From the NCBI GenBank assembly GCA_030428105.1, contig JAUIBE010000012.1, forward strand, positions 29,547-93,546: 64,000 nt of DNA, given 5' to 3'. The first letter of the stretch is position 1. Every line of letters starts with the position of its first letter. The notes beneath the pieces are model-generated. The model made no database searches, was not told the origin of the DNA, and saw only the letters and a list, made by a program, of their open reading frames with translations. Origin of the DNA: Gammaproteobacteria bacterium (lineage in GTDB: Bacteria; Pseudomonadota; Gammaproteobacteria; Xanthomonadales; SZUA-36). A program made the translations under genes and the position numbers. Shown here one piece after another: positions 45,837 through 55,606 of this stretch.

Positions 45837-46973
45837 TTAGTTTCCACCCACAGGCCGCAGCCGAATACGCCAGTCGGCCCCGATTTTGACGCTTTCCAGC
45901 GTTTCAAGATGGCTGCCGTCGGATACCGATTCAAGCGGGCCAATGGCGAAGGCCGGCGCGGCATCCAACCCCAGCAGGCAAGGCGCCTGGTAGAGCAGGA
46001 TTTCATCAACCAACCTCGCGCCCAGCAAAGCGCCACACAAGGTAGCGCCCGCTTCCACCTGCACCTCGTTAATCGCCCGGTCGCCAAGGGCGTTCAGAAC
46101 CGAGGCGAGGTCAACTCTTCCCGCACCATCGTCGGGGACGACTTCACAGGCCACCCCGGCGGCGGCCAGCGCCTCCATACCGGCGCCGGGCTGGCAGCCA
46201 ACCACCAGCGCATCGCCGGGTTCAGAGAAAATTCTGCTTTCGGGCGAAACCGTGAAGCGGCTGTCGACGACGACCCGCAATGGCTGCCGCTCGCAGCCCT
46301 CCAGCCGCACCGTCATGCGCGGGTTGTCGGCGCGCACCGTGGCTGATCCGGTCAGGATGGCGTCGCTTCGCGCCCGCCATCGTTGCACATCGCGGCGAGA
46401 CGCCTCGCTGCTGATCCACTTGCTGTCGCCGTTACCAAGCGCTGTGCGGCCATCCAGTGACTGGGCCGTTTTGACCCGCACCCAGGGGCGACCGCGCGCC
46501 ATTCGGCTGACAAATCCGGCGTTCAGCTCGCGCGCCTGGCGCTCCATCAGGCCGACTTCCACCAGGATGCCCGCATCGCGCAGCTGCTGGAAACCACGAC
46601 CGGAAACCTCGGGGTTGGGGTCTTCCATGGCGGCGACCACGCGCGCGATCCCGGCCTCGGCCAGGGCCTCGGTGCACGGCGCCGTGCGCCCATGGTGCGC
46701 GCAGGGCTCAAGCGTCACGTAGGCGGTGGCGCCCCTGGCCCGCTCTCCCGCCGCGCTCAAGGCCTGGGGCTCGGCATGGGCCTGGCCGGCCGCGCGGTGC
46801 CAGCCGCTTGAAATGACCTGGGCGGCGTCGGCAATGACGCAGCCGACCCGCGGATTGGGGTGAGTGGTGTTCAGGCCACGCTCGGCCTCGCGAAGCGCCA
46901 GCGCCATGCATTGGTGGTCAAATGCGGAAAAGCTCATGGTGTTGCAGGCGCGAGCAAGACCGGGCCTTACCAT
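45837..46973 (-). CDS. ribD: Bifunctional riboflavin deaminase/reductase RibD
   Basis: The deaminase domain has the zinc motif HAEP and PCAHHGRTAPC; the reductase domain follows from about residue 155 (RPWVRVKTAQSLDGRTALG, SDAILTGSATVRADNPRMTV). It carries out the second and third steps of riboflavin synthesis. ATG 46973 has AAAGG upstream and overlaps the nrdR stop. ATG 46937 (MSFSAFDHQCMALALREAER) fits family N-termini better but lacks a ribosome binding site, so the start is uncertain. Confidence 0.94.
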   Translation of the reverse strand: MVRPGLARACNTMSFSAFDHQCMALALREAERGLNTTHPNPRVGCVIADAAQVISSGWHRAAGQAHAEPQALSAAGERARGATAYVTLEPCAHHGRTAPCTEALAEAGIARVVAAMEDPNPEVSGRGFQQLRDAGILVEVGLMERQARELNAGFVSRMARGRPWVRVKTAQSLDGRTALGNGDSKWISSEASRRDVQRWRARSDAILTGSATVRADNPRMTVRLEGCERQPLRVVVDSRFTVSPESRIFSEPGDALVVGCQPGAGMEALAAAGVACEVVPDDGAGRVDLASVLNALGDRAINEVQVEAGATLCGALLGARLVDEILLYQAPCLLGLDAAPAFAIGPLESVSDGSHLETLESVKIGADWRIRLRPVGGN

Positions 46974-47494
46974 TTGCGACCTTTCCCCCGGCTAGCGCCG
47001 GGCTCCAGCAGCGAGATCTGTCGCTTGTCACTCGCTCCCGGCGCATCGCGCTCGAGTTTTTCAATGACTTCCCGAAAGGCCTGGACATCCTCGAACCGGC
47101 GGTACACCGAGGCGAAGCGCACGTAGGCCACCTGGTCGAGCTGGGCAAGCTGGCGCATCACCCACTCGCCGATCAGGCTGCTGGGGATCTCGACTTCTTC
47201 CACGCTGCTCACCTGGCGCAGCAGTGAGCGAATGGCGCGCTCTACCTGGCGGGTTTCCACCGGGCGTTTTTCAAGGGCGCGCATCATGCCCTGGCGCAGT
47301 TTTTCCTCGGAAAATGCCTCGCGGGATCCGTCCGTCTTGATGATTCGCGGCGCCTTCAGGGCCGGCGTTTCAAAGGTGTTGAAGCGTCCGCCGCAGGATT
47401 CACACTGGCGCCGGCGACGAATCTGCATGCCATCGCCGGTCAAGCGGGAGTCGACTACCCGGGTATTTTCGTGACTGCAGAACGGACACCACAT
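46967..47494 (-). CDS. nrdR: Ribonucleotide reductase repressor NrdR
   Basis: The 175 residues have the N-terminal zinc ribbon CPFCSHENTRVVDSR...CESCGGRF and the ATP-cone domain (VIKTDGSREAFSEEKLRQGM in family alignment; here IIKTDGSREAFSEEKLRQGM). NrdR represses nrd operons in response to ATP/dATP. It lies 9 bp after glyA and overlaps ribD, a common gammaproteobacterial order. Confidence 0.97.
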   Translation of the reverse strand: MWCPFCSHENTRVVDSRLTGDGMQIRRRRQCESCGGRFNTFETPALKAPRIIKTDGSREAFSEEKLRQGMMRALEKRPVETRQVERAIRSLLRQVSSVEEVEIPSSLIGEWVMRQLAQLDQVAYVRFASVYRRFEDVQAFREVIEKLERDAPGASDKRQISLLEPGASRGKGRKW

Positions 47495-47503
47495 GGGGCG
47501 TTT

Positions 47504-48760
47504 TCACCCTGCGTAAACCGGGTGCCGGGCGCACAGGGCCAGGGCGGCTTCGCGCGCTGCGTCCTCGGTAGCCTGGTCGCCACAGTTGTCGAGAACATCG
47601 CAGATCAGGCCTGCCAGTTGTGCACAATCCTCGGTGCCAAAACCGCGGGTGGTCACCGCCGGCGTTCCAAGCCGCAGGCCGCTGGTGACAAACGGTGAGC
47701 GCGGTTCGCCCGGAACCGTGTTCTTGTTGACCGTGATATAGGCGCGCCCCAGTGATTCCTCGGCGTCTTTGCCGGTGTACTCGCGACCGATCAGGTCGAC
47801 CAGGAACAGGTGGTTGTCGGTTCCGCCGGAAACCACCTTGTAGCCGCGCTCGATCATGACCCTGGCCATGACCTGGGCGTTTTCCACGACCTTTTGCTGG
47901 TAGTCGGTGAAATCGGGGGACAGCGCTTCCTTGAAGGCCACGGCCTTGGCGGCGATGACGTGCATCAGCGGTCCGCCCTGGGTGCCGGGGAAGACCAGCG
48001 AGTTGAATTTCTTTTCCAGGTCAGGGTTGCCCTTGGAAAGGATGATGCCGCCGCGAGGGCCGCGTAGCGTTTTGTGGGTGGTTGAAGTCACAACGTGGGC
48101 GTGCGGCACCGGGCTGGGATAGACGCCGGCTGCAATGAGGCCGGCAACATGCGCCATATCGACCACGAACCAGGCGCCCACCGAATCGGCAATCTGCCGC
48201 ATGCGCGCCCAGTCGATAACCCGCGAGTATGCGGAGAAACCGCCGATCAGCATCTTTGGTTTGTACTCCTGCGCAATCCGCTGCACCTCGTCGTAGTCGA
48301 TGTAGCCGGTCTTGCGGTCGATGCCATAGTGCACGGCCTGGAACAGCTTGCCGGAGAAATTCACCGGGCTGCCGTGGGTGAGGTGGCCGCCCTCGGAAAG
48401 ATTCATTCCCAGCAGCGTATCGCCGGGCTCCAGCAGGGCCATGTACGCCGCCGCGTTGGCTTGCGAACCGGAGTGGGGCTGGACGTTGGCGTAGTCGGCG
48501 TCAAACAGTTCGCAGGCGCGTTGCTGGGCCAGTCGTTCGGCCACATCCACGTTTTCGCAGCCGCCGTAATAGCGGCGCCCGGGGTAGCCCTCGGCATACT
48601 TGTTGGTGAATACCGAACCCTGGGCTTCCATCACCCGGGGACTGGCGTAGTTCTCGGAAGCGATCAGCTCGATATGCTCTTCCTGCCGGCGCTGCTCTAC
48701 CGCAATGGCGGACGCGAGTTCGTCATCGAACCCGGAAATCTTGAAACGACTGTCGTACAT
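47504..48760 (-). CDS. glyA: Serine hydroxymethyltransferase
   Basis: ATG 48760, after GGGGTG, gives 418 residues. Motifs include [54 protein letters not shown] and the PLP-lysine loop [16 protein letters not shown]. It interconverts serine and glycine, feeding one-carbon metabolism. It lies 62 bp after the polysaccharide genes on the same strand and may have its own promoter. Confidence 0.97.
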   Translation of the reverse strand: MYDSRFKISGFDDELASAIAVEQRRQEEHIELIASENYASPRVMEAQGSVFTNKYAEGYPGRRYYGGCENVDVAERLAQQRACELFDADYANVQPHSGSQANAAAYMALLEPGDTLLGMNLSEGGHLTHGSPVNFSGKLFQAVHYGIDRKTGYIDYDEVQRIAQEYKPKMLIGGFSAYSRVIDWARMRQIADSVGAWFVVDMAHVAGLIAAGVYPSPVPHAHVVTSTTHKTLRGPRGGIILSKGNPDLEKKFNSLVFPGTQGGPLMHVIAAKAVAFKEALSPDFTDYQQKVVENAQVMARVMIERGYKVVSGGTDNHLFLVDLIGREYTGKDAEESLGRAYITVNKNTVPGEPRSPFVTSGLRLGTPAVTTRGFGTEDCAQLAGLICDVLDNCGDQATEDAAREAALALCARHPVYAG

Positions 48761-48822
48761 GGTCACCCCGCGAAAAATAGCCGTCAATTCTACCACCGTA
48801 GCGCCGGCGTTTCGCCGCCGGA

Positions 48823-49761
48823 TCAGGCTGGCTGGGGGTTTAGTTGCGCATGAATTGCGGCAATATCGGGTGGAAGTCGAAAATCGGCCGCGCACGGCTG
48901 AAAAAGCCGGGGTGCGTGGCCCAACTGCTTGCGGGCAACTTCGTCGTCAAACACCAGGTCGCGTGACTGGCGCCGGAACATTTCCGCATGGATGGTCGCC
49001 ACGCCCGGAGTGGCCCTGGAAATACCACCGACCAGGGGGAAAGCAAAGCGCGGAATGCGCATGAAGCGCACCGGCCGCTGCGCCACCTCGAACAGGGCTT
49101 CCATCATTTCCCGGTAGCCCAGGGTCGATCCGCCGCAAACCGGGGATACCAACGATACAACCGCCGTACACTCGACGGCCCGAACCAGGGTGGTGGCCAG
49201 GTCGGCGACATGAAGCGGCTGCCGCTGCCCGTTGGCGCAACGCGCAATGGGCGCAAAGCCCGTCTTGCGAATAAAGCGGTATACCCGGCTCAGGTTGTGG
49301 TCCATGCCGCAGCCGTAAATCAGCGTGGGTTTGAGCACCAGGCATGGTTTGTCTTCCGCGGCACAGTCGGCGCGGACTGATTCAATGACATCGCTAATGC
49401 GTGCTACCTGGGCGCGTTCCACGGAATCGGCTGAATCCTGCTTGGAGTCGGTGCTCGTGGTGCCAACCATCACTACCCGGCTCCAGGCTGCCAGCAAGCC
49501 CCTTTCCGGCCGCGTAAGCGCGCGGGCCAAATCAGCCGGGCCACAGGAAAGCAGCACCTGCCGCTGTGTCGCGGCCTGGCCGGCCAGGCTGGACAAGAAC
49601 GCCTGCATGCCACAGATTTCCAGGCCAGGGATGTCGCTTTCGCAGACCGGGTCTTCGCTTCGGGTCAGCGCCACCACGCGAAAGCCTGAAGCCAGCAGCA
49701 GGGCAATGGAAAACAACCCCACCTGCCCGCTGGCGCCGCTGACCACGACCCGCGGCTTCAT
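48823..49761 (-). CDS. NAD(P)-dependent epimerase/dehydratase-like protein
   Basis: Start ATG 49761, overlapping the upstream glycosyltransferase by 4 bp, gives 312 residues; the long frame upstream is a shadow. The N-terminus has a Rossmann loop ([20 protein letters not shown]), and the middle has [20 protein letters not shown] with the Tyr of extended short-chain dehydrogenases, though the Y-x-x-x-K form is not clear. It may make a nucleotide sugar or a lipid-linked sugar for the polysaccharide, but its substrate is unknown. Confidence 0.75.
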   Translation of the reverse strand: MKPRVVVSGASGQVGLFSIALLLASGFRVVALTRSEDPVCESDIPGLEICGMQAFLSSLAGQAATQRQVLLSCGPADLARALTRPERGLLAAWSRVVMVGTTSTDSKQDSADSVERAQVARISDVIESVRADCAAEDKPCLVLKPTLIYGCGMDHNLSRVYRFIRKTGFAPIARCANGQRQPLHVADLATTLVRAVECTAVVSLVSPVCGGSTLGYREMMEALFEVAQRPVRFMRIPRFAFPLVGGISRATPGVATIHAEMFRRQSRDLVFDDEVARKQLGHAPRLFQPCAADFRLPPDIAAIHAQLNPQPA

Positions 49762-50639
49762 GCCTTCCTGGCGAACTTGCGAACCAGCACGGCTGGCAGG
49801 GTCAGCAGGTAATGAACCCAGATGCCGGCATTGACGATCCAGCGTGCTGGAAAAGCCAGGTCTTTCGCCTGGAATTTGCGGAAGTAGCGCTGCATGCCCA
49901 GGTGTTTCTGGCGGTGCACCCAGAATGGCCGGCTTGAGCTGGAAATCCCACCGGCATGCGTGGCCCGGGCCTGCGGAACCAGCAGGCAGTGGTAACCACC
50001 CTGCTGGAGCCGATACATCAGGTCCAGGTCCTCGCAGTGCATGCCGTAGTCCTCGTCCAGGAAACCCACCGCCGCACCGGCCTCCCGGCGCACCAGCATG
50101 CAGGCTCCGGAGACGGCTTCGACGCGGATGACATCCGGCGGCGGCTCGCTCTGCGGCGCGTTGACCCCTTCCAGGGACGGCGCCCGGGCCGACAGCCTGT
50201 GCAGGCCGGAAAACGTCATCAAGGACGACCAAGGATCGGGGAAGCGCCGCCAGGTGCCACTTTGGACCGTGCCGTCTGAATCACACACCCAGGGGCCGGC
50301 AACAGCGGCTTGCGCATCAGCTTGAAGCGCGCCAACAAGCTGCTCCAATGCACCCGGTTCCAGCACGCAGTCCGGATTGAGCACCAGCACGTAATCGGCG
50401 GCGCTCTGCAGGGCGACCTGGTTCACACCGCGGGCAAAGCCGGCGTTTTCCTGGTTACGAATGATGGTCAGCCGCGGGTCAGCGCCGAACGCCTGCTGCA
50501 ACTGCGCCAGGCTGTCATCGGTGGATTGGTTATCCACCACGCAGACTGCGAGCTGGCCCGGGTAATCGAGCAACGCGCCGATGCTGGCGAGCAGCGCCGG
50601 ACCGGCATTGTAGTTGACGATGACGGCGCTGACGGACAT
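49758..50639 (-). CDS. Family 2 glycosyltransferase, rhamnosyltransferase-like
   Basis: The 293 residues have a GT-A fold: VSAVIVNYNAGPALLASI, VVDNQSTDDSLAQL, NAGFARGVNQVALQ, and the metal-binding LVLNPDCVLEPGALEQL. EDLDLMYRLQQGGY near residue 210 gives the catalytic-base region. The pattern resembles WbbL-type rhamnosyltransferases. The C-terminus has a short hydrophobic stretch (WVHYLLTLPAVLVRKFA). Sugar and acceptor are not predictable. Confidence 0.85.
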   Translation of the reverse strand: MSVSAVIVNYNAGPALLASIGALLDYPGQLAVCVVDNQSTDDSLAQLQQAFGADPRLTIIRNQENAGFARGVNQVALQSAADYVLVLNPDCVLEPGALEQLVGALQADAQAAVAGPWVCDSDGTVQSGTWRRFPDPWSSLMTFSGLHRLSARAPSLEGVNAPQSEPPPDVIRVEAVSGACMLVRREAGAAVGFLDEDYGMHCEDLDLMYRLQQGGYHCLLVPQARATHAGGISSSSRPFWVHRQKHLGMQRYFRKFQAKDLAFPARWIVNAGIWVHYLLTLPAVLVRKFARKA

Positions 50640-50645
50640 GCCGTC

Positions 50646-51572
50646 TCAGTCGCGTTTACGGGAAAAACCGAGGCGCCTGAGCCAGGATGAACCTTCGGAA
50701 ATGGCCTGGCGGGCCTCTTCCAGCGCTTGCCTGGCCTCGGCCAACTGCGCATCGCGCTCAGCCAGGATGCCCCCGGCCTGCATGTTTTTGCGAATCTCGT
50801 GTTGGTAGTGCTGGTACACCGACTCCTGGGCATCATCAAACAGCCACAGGCCATCCTGGCCGCTGGGCAACAGGTCGTCGGACCCGGCGCAAAATGCCAG
50901 CAAATACATCGGCGCCTGCACCGGGGTCGCTCGCTTCTCAGGGCCGTTACCGTCATCGGTCTGGATGTGAAATCCACCGCTCGCTGCATCACCCTCCCCT
51001 GGCTCAAGCGGAAAGATTGCGGAATGAAACATCAGCTTCTGGCCCAGCATGCGCAGCGCCGGGAACTGCGTGCCCAGCAGTTCGCGAAACTCATCGGCAT
51101 ACAACTCGCGCACATGATGCGGGTTTTCAAAACCCTGCTGGTCGGAATAGACCGCCTTGTCCGGCGACGAGATCAGCAGGAAACCACCGGGTTTCAACAC
51201 CCGGCGAAACTCCGCGAGCATGGCTTCCTGGGCTTCCAGGTGCTCGATGGTTTCGAAGGAAACAACCGCATCAAACGCGTCATCCTCGAAGGGCAAATCC
51301 GCGCAATCAGCCTGTTCAAAGGCCAAGCCCTGTTTTGCATATCGCTGCGTTGCGTGGTCGATCGCCTTGCGCGAGACATCCACGCCTGTCACGGAGGCCG
51401 CAACCCCGGCCAGGAGCGCCGAGCCATAGCCTTCACCGCAAGCGGCATCCAGCACCTGCTTTCCCTTGACGAACTGCATCGCGAACGCGTAGCGGTGCAT
51501 GTGTTCGTACCAGATCTCACGCACGCTTTCCGGGGTGAAACGTTCGCCGTCAAATTCCAGGGGTTTGCTCAT
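50646..51572 (-). CDS. SAM-dependent methyltransferase with C-terminal coiled coil
   Basis: The 308 residues show a class I SAM fold: motif I LDAACGEGYGSALLAG (41-56), VTGVDVSRKAIDHA (61-74), motif II FDAVVSFETIEHLE and the LKPGGFLLIS strand. Residues about 255-295 (ILAERDAQLAEARQALEEAR) predict a coiled coil, followed by a basic tail. In ABC-exported O-antigens, chain-capping methyltransferases such as WbdD carry a coiled coil as a ruler. A capping role here is inference. It lies 6 bp from the next gene. Confidence 0.82.
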   Translation of the reverse strand: MSKPLEFDGERFTPESVREIWYEHMHRYAFAMQFVKGKQVLDAACGEGYGSALLAGVAASVTGVDVSRKAIDHATQRYAKQGLAFEQADCADLPFEDDAFDAVVSFETIEHLEAQEAMLAEFRRVLKPGGFLLISSPDKAVYSDQQGFENPHHVRELYADEFRELLGTQFPALRMLGQKLMFHSAIFPLEPGEGDAASGGFHIQTDDGNGPEKRATPVQAPMYLLAFCAGSDDLLPSGQDGLWLFDDAQESVYQHYQHEIRKNMQAGGILAERDAQLAEARQALEEARQAISEGSSWLRRLGFSRKRD

Positions 51573-51583
51573 GGTTCAATAGG

Positions 51584-52447
51584 CTATTGGAAGCGAACGC
51601 CCGCGTCGAGAACTGCACGGCTTGTCGCCGCGCGATGCGCCGCCAGCGGGTCGTTGGCAACATATTCGGAAATTTCCTGCTGGTAGCCTGGGTGACGCTC
51701 CAGGAGGCGCTGCATCGAAGCCTCGTCGGGCCTCAGTCCAAGGGGGCCAAACGACTGGCCGCCCTGGTGAACCACGTATACGTCGCCACAAAGGACGTTG
51801 CGCAGGCCGGCGGCCCGGGCGCGAAGGCTGAAGTCATTCTCTTCGCCGTAGCCGCGACCAAACTGCGCTTGATCAAACACGCCAATGGCGTCGATGGCGG
51901 CCCGGCTGATCGCCATGCAAAAACCCACCGCGGTCGGCAGCTCGGGGTATTTTTCCAGCCCGCTGTTGTCGAGGACTCCATCCATCGCGGCGGCAATGCC
52001 TGCCGCATCGGGTGGCACGGGGTTGGATTGGCAAAACTCAGGCAGCGAAACGATTTCACCGTTATTGGTCCACGGTGTGGCGGTGGCGATCGCGCGGTCC
52101 GAGGCCAGGCACTTCGCCAGGCCCTGCAGCCAACCGGGGGTAACCATGGTGTCAGAATTGAGCAGCACCACGTCGCCGTGAGTGAGCGCCATGCCCAGGT
52201 TGGCGCTCGCGACGAAGCCCTGGTTGCGTGGCTGGCGCACGAAACGCCAACGTGGCCCGCCCCTGGCAACCACCGAATCTATCAGCGGTACGATGCGCTC
52301 ATCGGTCGAGGCGTCATCCACCACGATCACCTGGGTGTCACTGCCTACCGTTTGGGCCACCGACTGCAGGCAGGTCTCCAGTGCTTCGAAGGCATTGAAG
52401 ACCGGGATCACCACGCTGGGGAACTGCTGGCCGGACACCCCGGTCAA
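51584..52447 (-). CDS. Family 2 glycosyltransferase
   Basis: The 287-residue GT-A enzyme has SVVIPVFNAFEALETCL, VIVVDDASTDERIVPLID, NQGFVASANLGMALTHGD, VVLLNSDTMVTPGWLQG and the GYGEENDFSLRARAAG catalytic-base motif. It overlaps the Wzt-like gene by 4 bp (ATGA) and is followed by the methyltransferase. It probably adds one sugar of the exported polysaccharide. Confidence 0.86.
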   Translation of the reverse strand: MTGVSGQQFPSVVIPVFNAFEALETCLQSVAQTVGSDTQVIVVDDASTDERIVPLIDSVVARGGPRWRFVRQPRNQGFVASANLGMALTHGDVVLLNSDTMVTPGWLQGLAKCLASDRAIATATPWTNNGEIVSLPEFCQSNPVPPDAAGIAAAMDGVLDNSGLEKYPELPTAVGFCMAISRAAIDAIGVFDQAQFGRGYGEENDFSLRARAAGLRNVLCGDVYVVHQGGQSFGPLGLRPDEASMQRLLERHPGYQQEISEYVANDPLAAHRAATSRAVLDAGVRFQ

Positions 52448-53667
52448 TCCCCGTTGATCCAGCGATGCTCCAGGCGCACATAACCCAGTTCGCGGCTTTC
52501 GCCACGCACCCGGAAGCGCAACTCGGCGGGGTCGTACAAGCGCAACCCCTCGGGATCCATCGCATGTCCATGCACCGAGTAGTAGCCGGGAAGCAGCGGC
52601 AGGCGATCAAAACACATCGAAATGGAAAAGTGGTTTTCATCAAGGCGCGTGGGCGTCACGCCCTCGACATCGGTGCTGACCGCGTAAACCGGCGTTCCGT
52701 CGGCGCGGACAATGCCAACCAATGCGGCTGGAGGCCGGCCATCGGGTGAATAGAGGTCGAGCTTGACCTGCAGGTTGTCGCCGCGGGTGAAGACGTGCTC
52801 GCCTTGTTCGCCGCCGGGCGACGGCTCAAATCCGAATGCCTCGAGACGGTACAGGCCCGCCTCGCCCTCGGCCTGGTCGCGGTGGCGTTTTTCCGAGGCG
52901 CTGCGCGCCTCGTGGTAGGCGAGATAGGACTGGGTCACGTCAAACACATCACCGTACTCGCGCGCCTTGCCGTGGTGAATCCACAAGGCCTTGTGACACA
53001 GCTTCTGCACCTGGTACATGCTGTGCGAGACCATCAGCAGGGTGTTGCCTTCAGCGAGAAATTTTTCCAGCCAACGCAGGCATTTTTTCTGGAATGACTC
53101 GTCACCAACCGCCAGCACCTCGTCGGTGATCAGCAGTTCGGGCTCAGAGGCGGTCACCACCGCGAACCCAAGCCGCACCACCATGCCCGAGGAATAGTGC
53201 TTGACCGGCTCATAGATGTAATCGCCGATGTCGGCAAACTCGAGGATGGCTTCGAGGCGCGCTTCGATTTCGCGCGGTGAAAGCCCCAGCAGGGCGCCCT
53301 TCATGCGCACGTTCTCCAGCCCGCTGAATTCAGGTTGGAATCCGGCGCCCAGTTCCAGCAGGGCGGCGATCCTTGCTTCCGAAACCACCTGGCCACGCGT
53401 GGGGCTGATCACGCCGGTCAACAATTTGAGGAGGGTGGACTTGCCGGCGCCATTTTCACCGATGATACCCAGGGACTCGCCCGCCTTCACTTCCAGGCTG
53501 ACGTCATCCAGCACCAGGGCGCCGTCCTGTGGCTCACGTCCTCGCAACAGCGAGAAGAAGGCGCGAAGGCGCTCGCCCGGACGGTTGACGCGGGGGTAGA
53601 CCTTGGAGACCCCGTCGAGGCTGACCAGGGTACGCCCCGGCTTGTTCTTTGGAACCAGGCCGCTCAC
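52444..53667 (-). CDS. wzt: ABC transporter ATPase for polysaccharide export, Wzt type
   Basis: GTG 53667, overlapping the permease stop as GTGA, gives 407 residues; a longer frame to 54225 is a shadow. Walker A is GENGAGKSTLLKLLTG near 70, the signature is HYSSGMVVRLGFAV, and Walker B is LLITDEVLAVGD. Residues about 260-407 form a C-terminal beta domain (FTRGDNLQVKLDLYSPDG...FRVRGESRELGY) like Wzt-C, which binds the capped end of O-antigen chains in the E. coli O9a system. This predicts recognition of a terminal modification. Confidence 0.9.
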   Translation of the reverse strand: MSGLVPKNKPGRTLVSLDGVSKVYPRVNRPGERLRAFFSLLRGREPQDGALVLDDVSLEVKAGESLGIIGENGAGKSTLLKLLTGVISPTRGQVVSEARIAALLELGAGFQPEFSGLENVRMKGALLGLSPREIEARLEAILEFADIGDYIYEPVKHYSSGMVVRLGFAVVTASEPELLITDEVLAVGDESFQKKCLRWLEKFLAEGNTLLMVSHSMYQVQKLCHKALWIHHGKAREYGDVFDVTQSYLAYHEARSASEKRHRDQAEGEAGLYRLEAFGFEPSPGGEQGEHVFTRGDNLQVKLDLYSPDGRPPAALVGIVRADGTPVYAVSTDVEGVTPTRLDENHFSISMCFDRLPLLPGYYSVHGHAMDPEGLRLYDPAELRFRVRGESRELGYVRLEHRWINGD

Positions 53668-54431
53668 AGGAAGTCCTCGAAGTGACCGCTCATGCGGCGG
53701 AAGAAGCGCAACGCCAGGTAGGCCAGCAGCAGCACGACGGCGGGAACCACCAGGTCGCTCCAGGCAAAAGCGAAGTTGCCTTCCAGCAGGAAATCTCGCA
53801 GGCGATTGGCGAACCAGGTGATGGGGTTCCAACGCATCACGGCGGCAAACTTTTCGGGCAACAGGCTGGCGCTGTAAAGGATCGGCGAGGTGAAAAACCA
53901 CAGCGTCATCAATGGCGGCAACATCTGCCCCAGGTCGCGCACAAAGACGTGCATGGCGCTGAACATCAAGCCCAGCGCCACGGCGAAGAGGTACAGCAAG
54001 GCCAACAGGGGCAACGCCGGCAGCACACCCAGCCAGTGGATGTTGCTGCCAGTAAGCTGCAACACCAACAGCACGGCAAGGTAACCCACCATGTGCATCA
54101 GGAAGGTGGCAGTCACTGACGACAGCGGCAGCAACTCCTTGTCGAAAGCCACCTTGCCAATCAGGTCGGCATTCGCCGTCACCACGTTGCTGGCGCGCAG
54201 CACCGATTCGGAAAACGCAATCCACGGCCAGAAAGCCACCGCCAGGAACGGCACAAACGCTTCCGGAGGCAAACCGGGAATGCGCGCCTTGAATACCGTG
54301 GTGAACACGAAGGCGTACACCGCCAGCAACATGAGCGGCTGCAGAAACAGCCAGGCGAAGCCCGTCAGGTTGTTAAGGTAGTCGGTCCTGACCGCGCGCA
54401 GGACCAACTGGATGAAGATGCTTCGACTCAC
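53664..54431 (-). CDS. wzm: ABC-2 type polysaccharide export permease, Wzm type
   Basis: The 255 residues have six predicted membrane helices and the ABC-2 pattern: the amphipathic N-terminus IQLVLRAVRTDYLNNLTGFA, WLFLQPLMLLAVYAFVFTTV, and LMTLWFFTSPILYSASLLP. It forms the channel through which lipid-linked polysaccharide crosses the inner membrane with Wzt. It is the first gene of the cluster, 48 bp after the parvulin gene. Confidence 0.92.
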   Translation of the reverse strand: MSRSIFIQLVLRAVRTDYLNNLTGFAWLFLQPLMLLAVYAFVFTTVFKARIPGLPPEAFVPFLAVAFWPWIAFSESVLRASNVVTANADLIGKVAFDKELLPLSSVTATFLMHMVGYLAVLLVLQLTGSNIHWLGVLPALPLLALLYLFAVALGLMFSAMHVFVRDLGQMLPPLMTLWFFTSPILYSASLLPEKFAAVMRWNPITWFANRLRDFLLEGNFAFAWSDLVVPAVVLLLAYLALRFFRRMSGHFEDFL

Positions 54432-54479
54432 TGCCTGCGCAACCCCCTGGGGCCTGTGTTAGCGATGCGGCCCGTACAA

Positions 54480-55433
54480 TCAGTATTGCGGGGCGTTTTC
54501 GAGGTTCTCGCCGAAATAGCGCTTCAGCATCACCTGCACCGAGCCTTCGGGCAGAACGATGCCCTCGGCCAGCAGGCCCTTGACGTAACGCTCCTGGTAA
54601 TTGGCCCGGTGGCGTTGTTCCATGGTCGCGACCGCTTCTACCTGGACTTCCTCGAAGCTCTTCTGGCGCGGCGCGTAGCGCTTGTCGAGGCGAATCACGT
54701 GATAACCATAGTCGGTCTTGACGCTGCGGCTGATGGAGCCTTCTTCAGTCATCTCGAACGCTACCTTGTCAAACTCCGGAGCCATTTGCCCCTGCTCGAC
54801 GCGCTTGTAACTGCCCTGGTTCTGCACCTTGGCCGGGTCATCGGAATATTCCATGACCAGCGCCTCGAATGACTCCGGGTCATTCAGGGCCATCTCGCGA
54901 ACGGACTCCGACAATTCGAGGGCCAGGTCGTTGGAACGATTCTGGGTGCTGATCAGGATATGAGTGACATCGACAAATGGCCGGCTTTGGTACTTCTCCG
55001 GGTTGGCCACGTAATCCTCGTACGCCAGCGCCTCGAAGTCCGCTGCAGGAGCGTTCTCCGCCAGCTGCGCCACCCACGCCTCGGCCAATTCCTTGTAGGC
55101 CGCCTGGATCATGCGCTCACGAACCAGCGGATCATCCGCCAGGCCGTTCTCCAGGGCATCAAGGGCAATGACCTGCGTCTTCATCAGGTTTCGCACCAGG
55201 CGGTCAACCTGCGCGCCATCGCGGATAAAGAGCAAACGATGCTCTTCGGGAATCTTGCTGAATGCCGCATCAATACCAACCTGCGTCAGCACGGCGTCAC
55301 CCTGGTAAGCAAATACTTCTTCGGGGTTGTTCTTGTCGGCGGGTACCTCGAGGACAAATTCCTCGGCCTGTGCATTGAGTACGGAAAACGCGTAAACCAG
55401 CGAAATCGCCAGTGCCGGTTTAAGAATTGACAT
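54480..55433 (-). CDS. Periplasmic parvulin-type peptidyl-prolyl isomerase
   Basis: ATG 55433, with GGAG upstream, gives 317 residues. A signal peptide ends near VLNAQA, and the parvulin domain lies near residues 165-265 (DVTHILIST, FEALVMEYSDDPAKVQNQGS, QMAPEFDKVAFEMTEEGSIS, DYGYHVIRLDKR). It resembles PpiC/PrsA and SurA-type foldases. It lies directly downstream of the secreted 580-residue protein but behind a terminator. Helping fold envelope or secreted proteins is a reasonable guess. Confidence 0.88.
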   Translation of the reverse strand: MSILKPALAISLVYAFSVLNAQAEEFVLEVPADKNNPEEVFAYQGDAVLTQVGIDAAFSKIPEEHRLLFIRDGAQVDRLVRNLMKTQVIALDALENGLADDPLVRERMIQAAYKELAEAWVAQLAENAPAADFEALAYEDYVANPEKYQSRPFVDVTHILISTQNRSNDLALELSESVREMALNDPESFEALVMEYSDDPAKVQNQGSYKRVEQGQMAPEFDKVAFEMTEEGSISRSVKTDYGYHVIRLDKRYAPRQKSFEEVQVEAVATMEQRHRANYQERYVKGLLAEGIVLPEGSVQVMLKRYFGENLENAPQY

Positions 55434-55540
55434 CTTTTTCTCCAAAAACTTTTCTAATCGGAACATGGTAGTAGAGAACCTGCGAATGAGCTAATCCGAC
55501 CATCAAATTCACAACGGGTTCCGATTCCGGACCCGGATAA

Positions 55541-55567
55541 GAAAAGGGCCGCTTTCGCGGCCCTTTC
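55541..55567 (-). terminator. Terminator after the secreted-protein gene
   Basis: On the minus strand AAAGGGCCGC and GCGGCCCTTT pair around a GAAA tetraloop, followed by TTTTCTTAT. It lies about 40 bp after the stop of the gene at 55607. Confidence 0.88.
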
Positions 55568-55606
55568 CCCTTTCGCAATCCCGAGGGACTGCAAAACTTC
55601 ACAGCA

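Noticed and set aside
53668..54225. N-terminal extension of the Wzt-like gene
   Set aside because: It lies inside the Wzm permease in another frame; GTG 53667 overlapping the stop fits both family and spacing.
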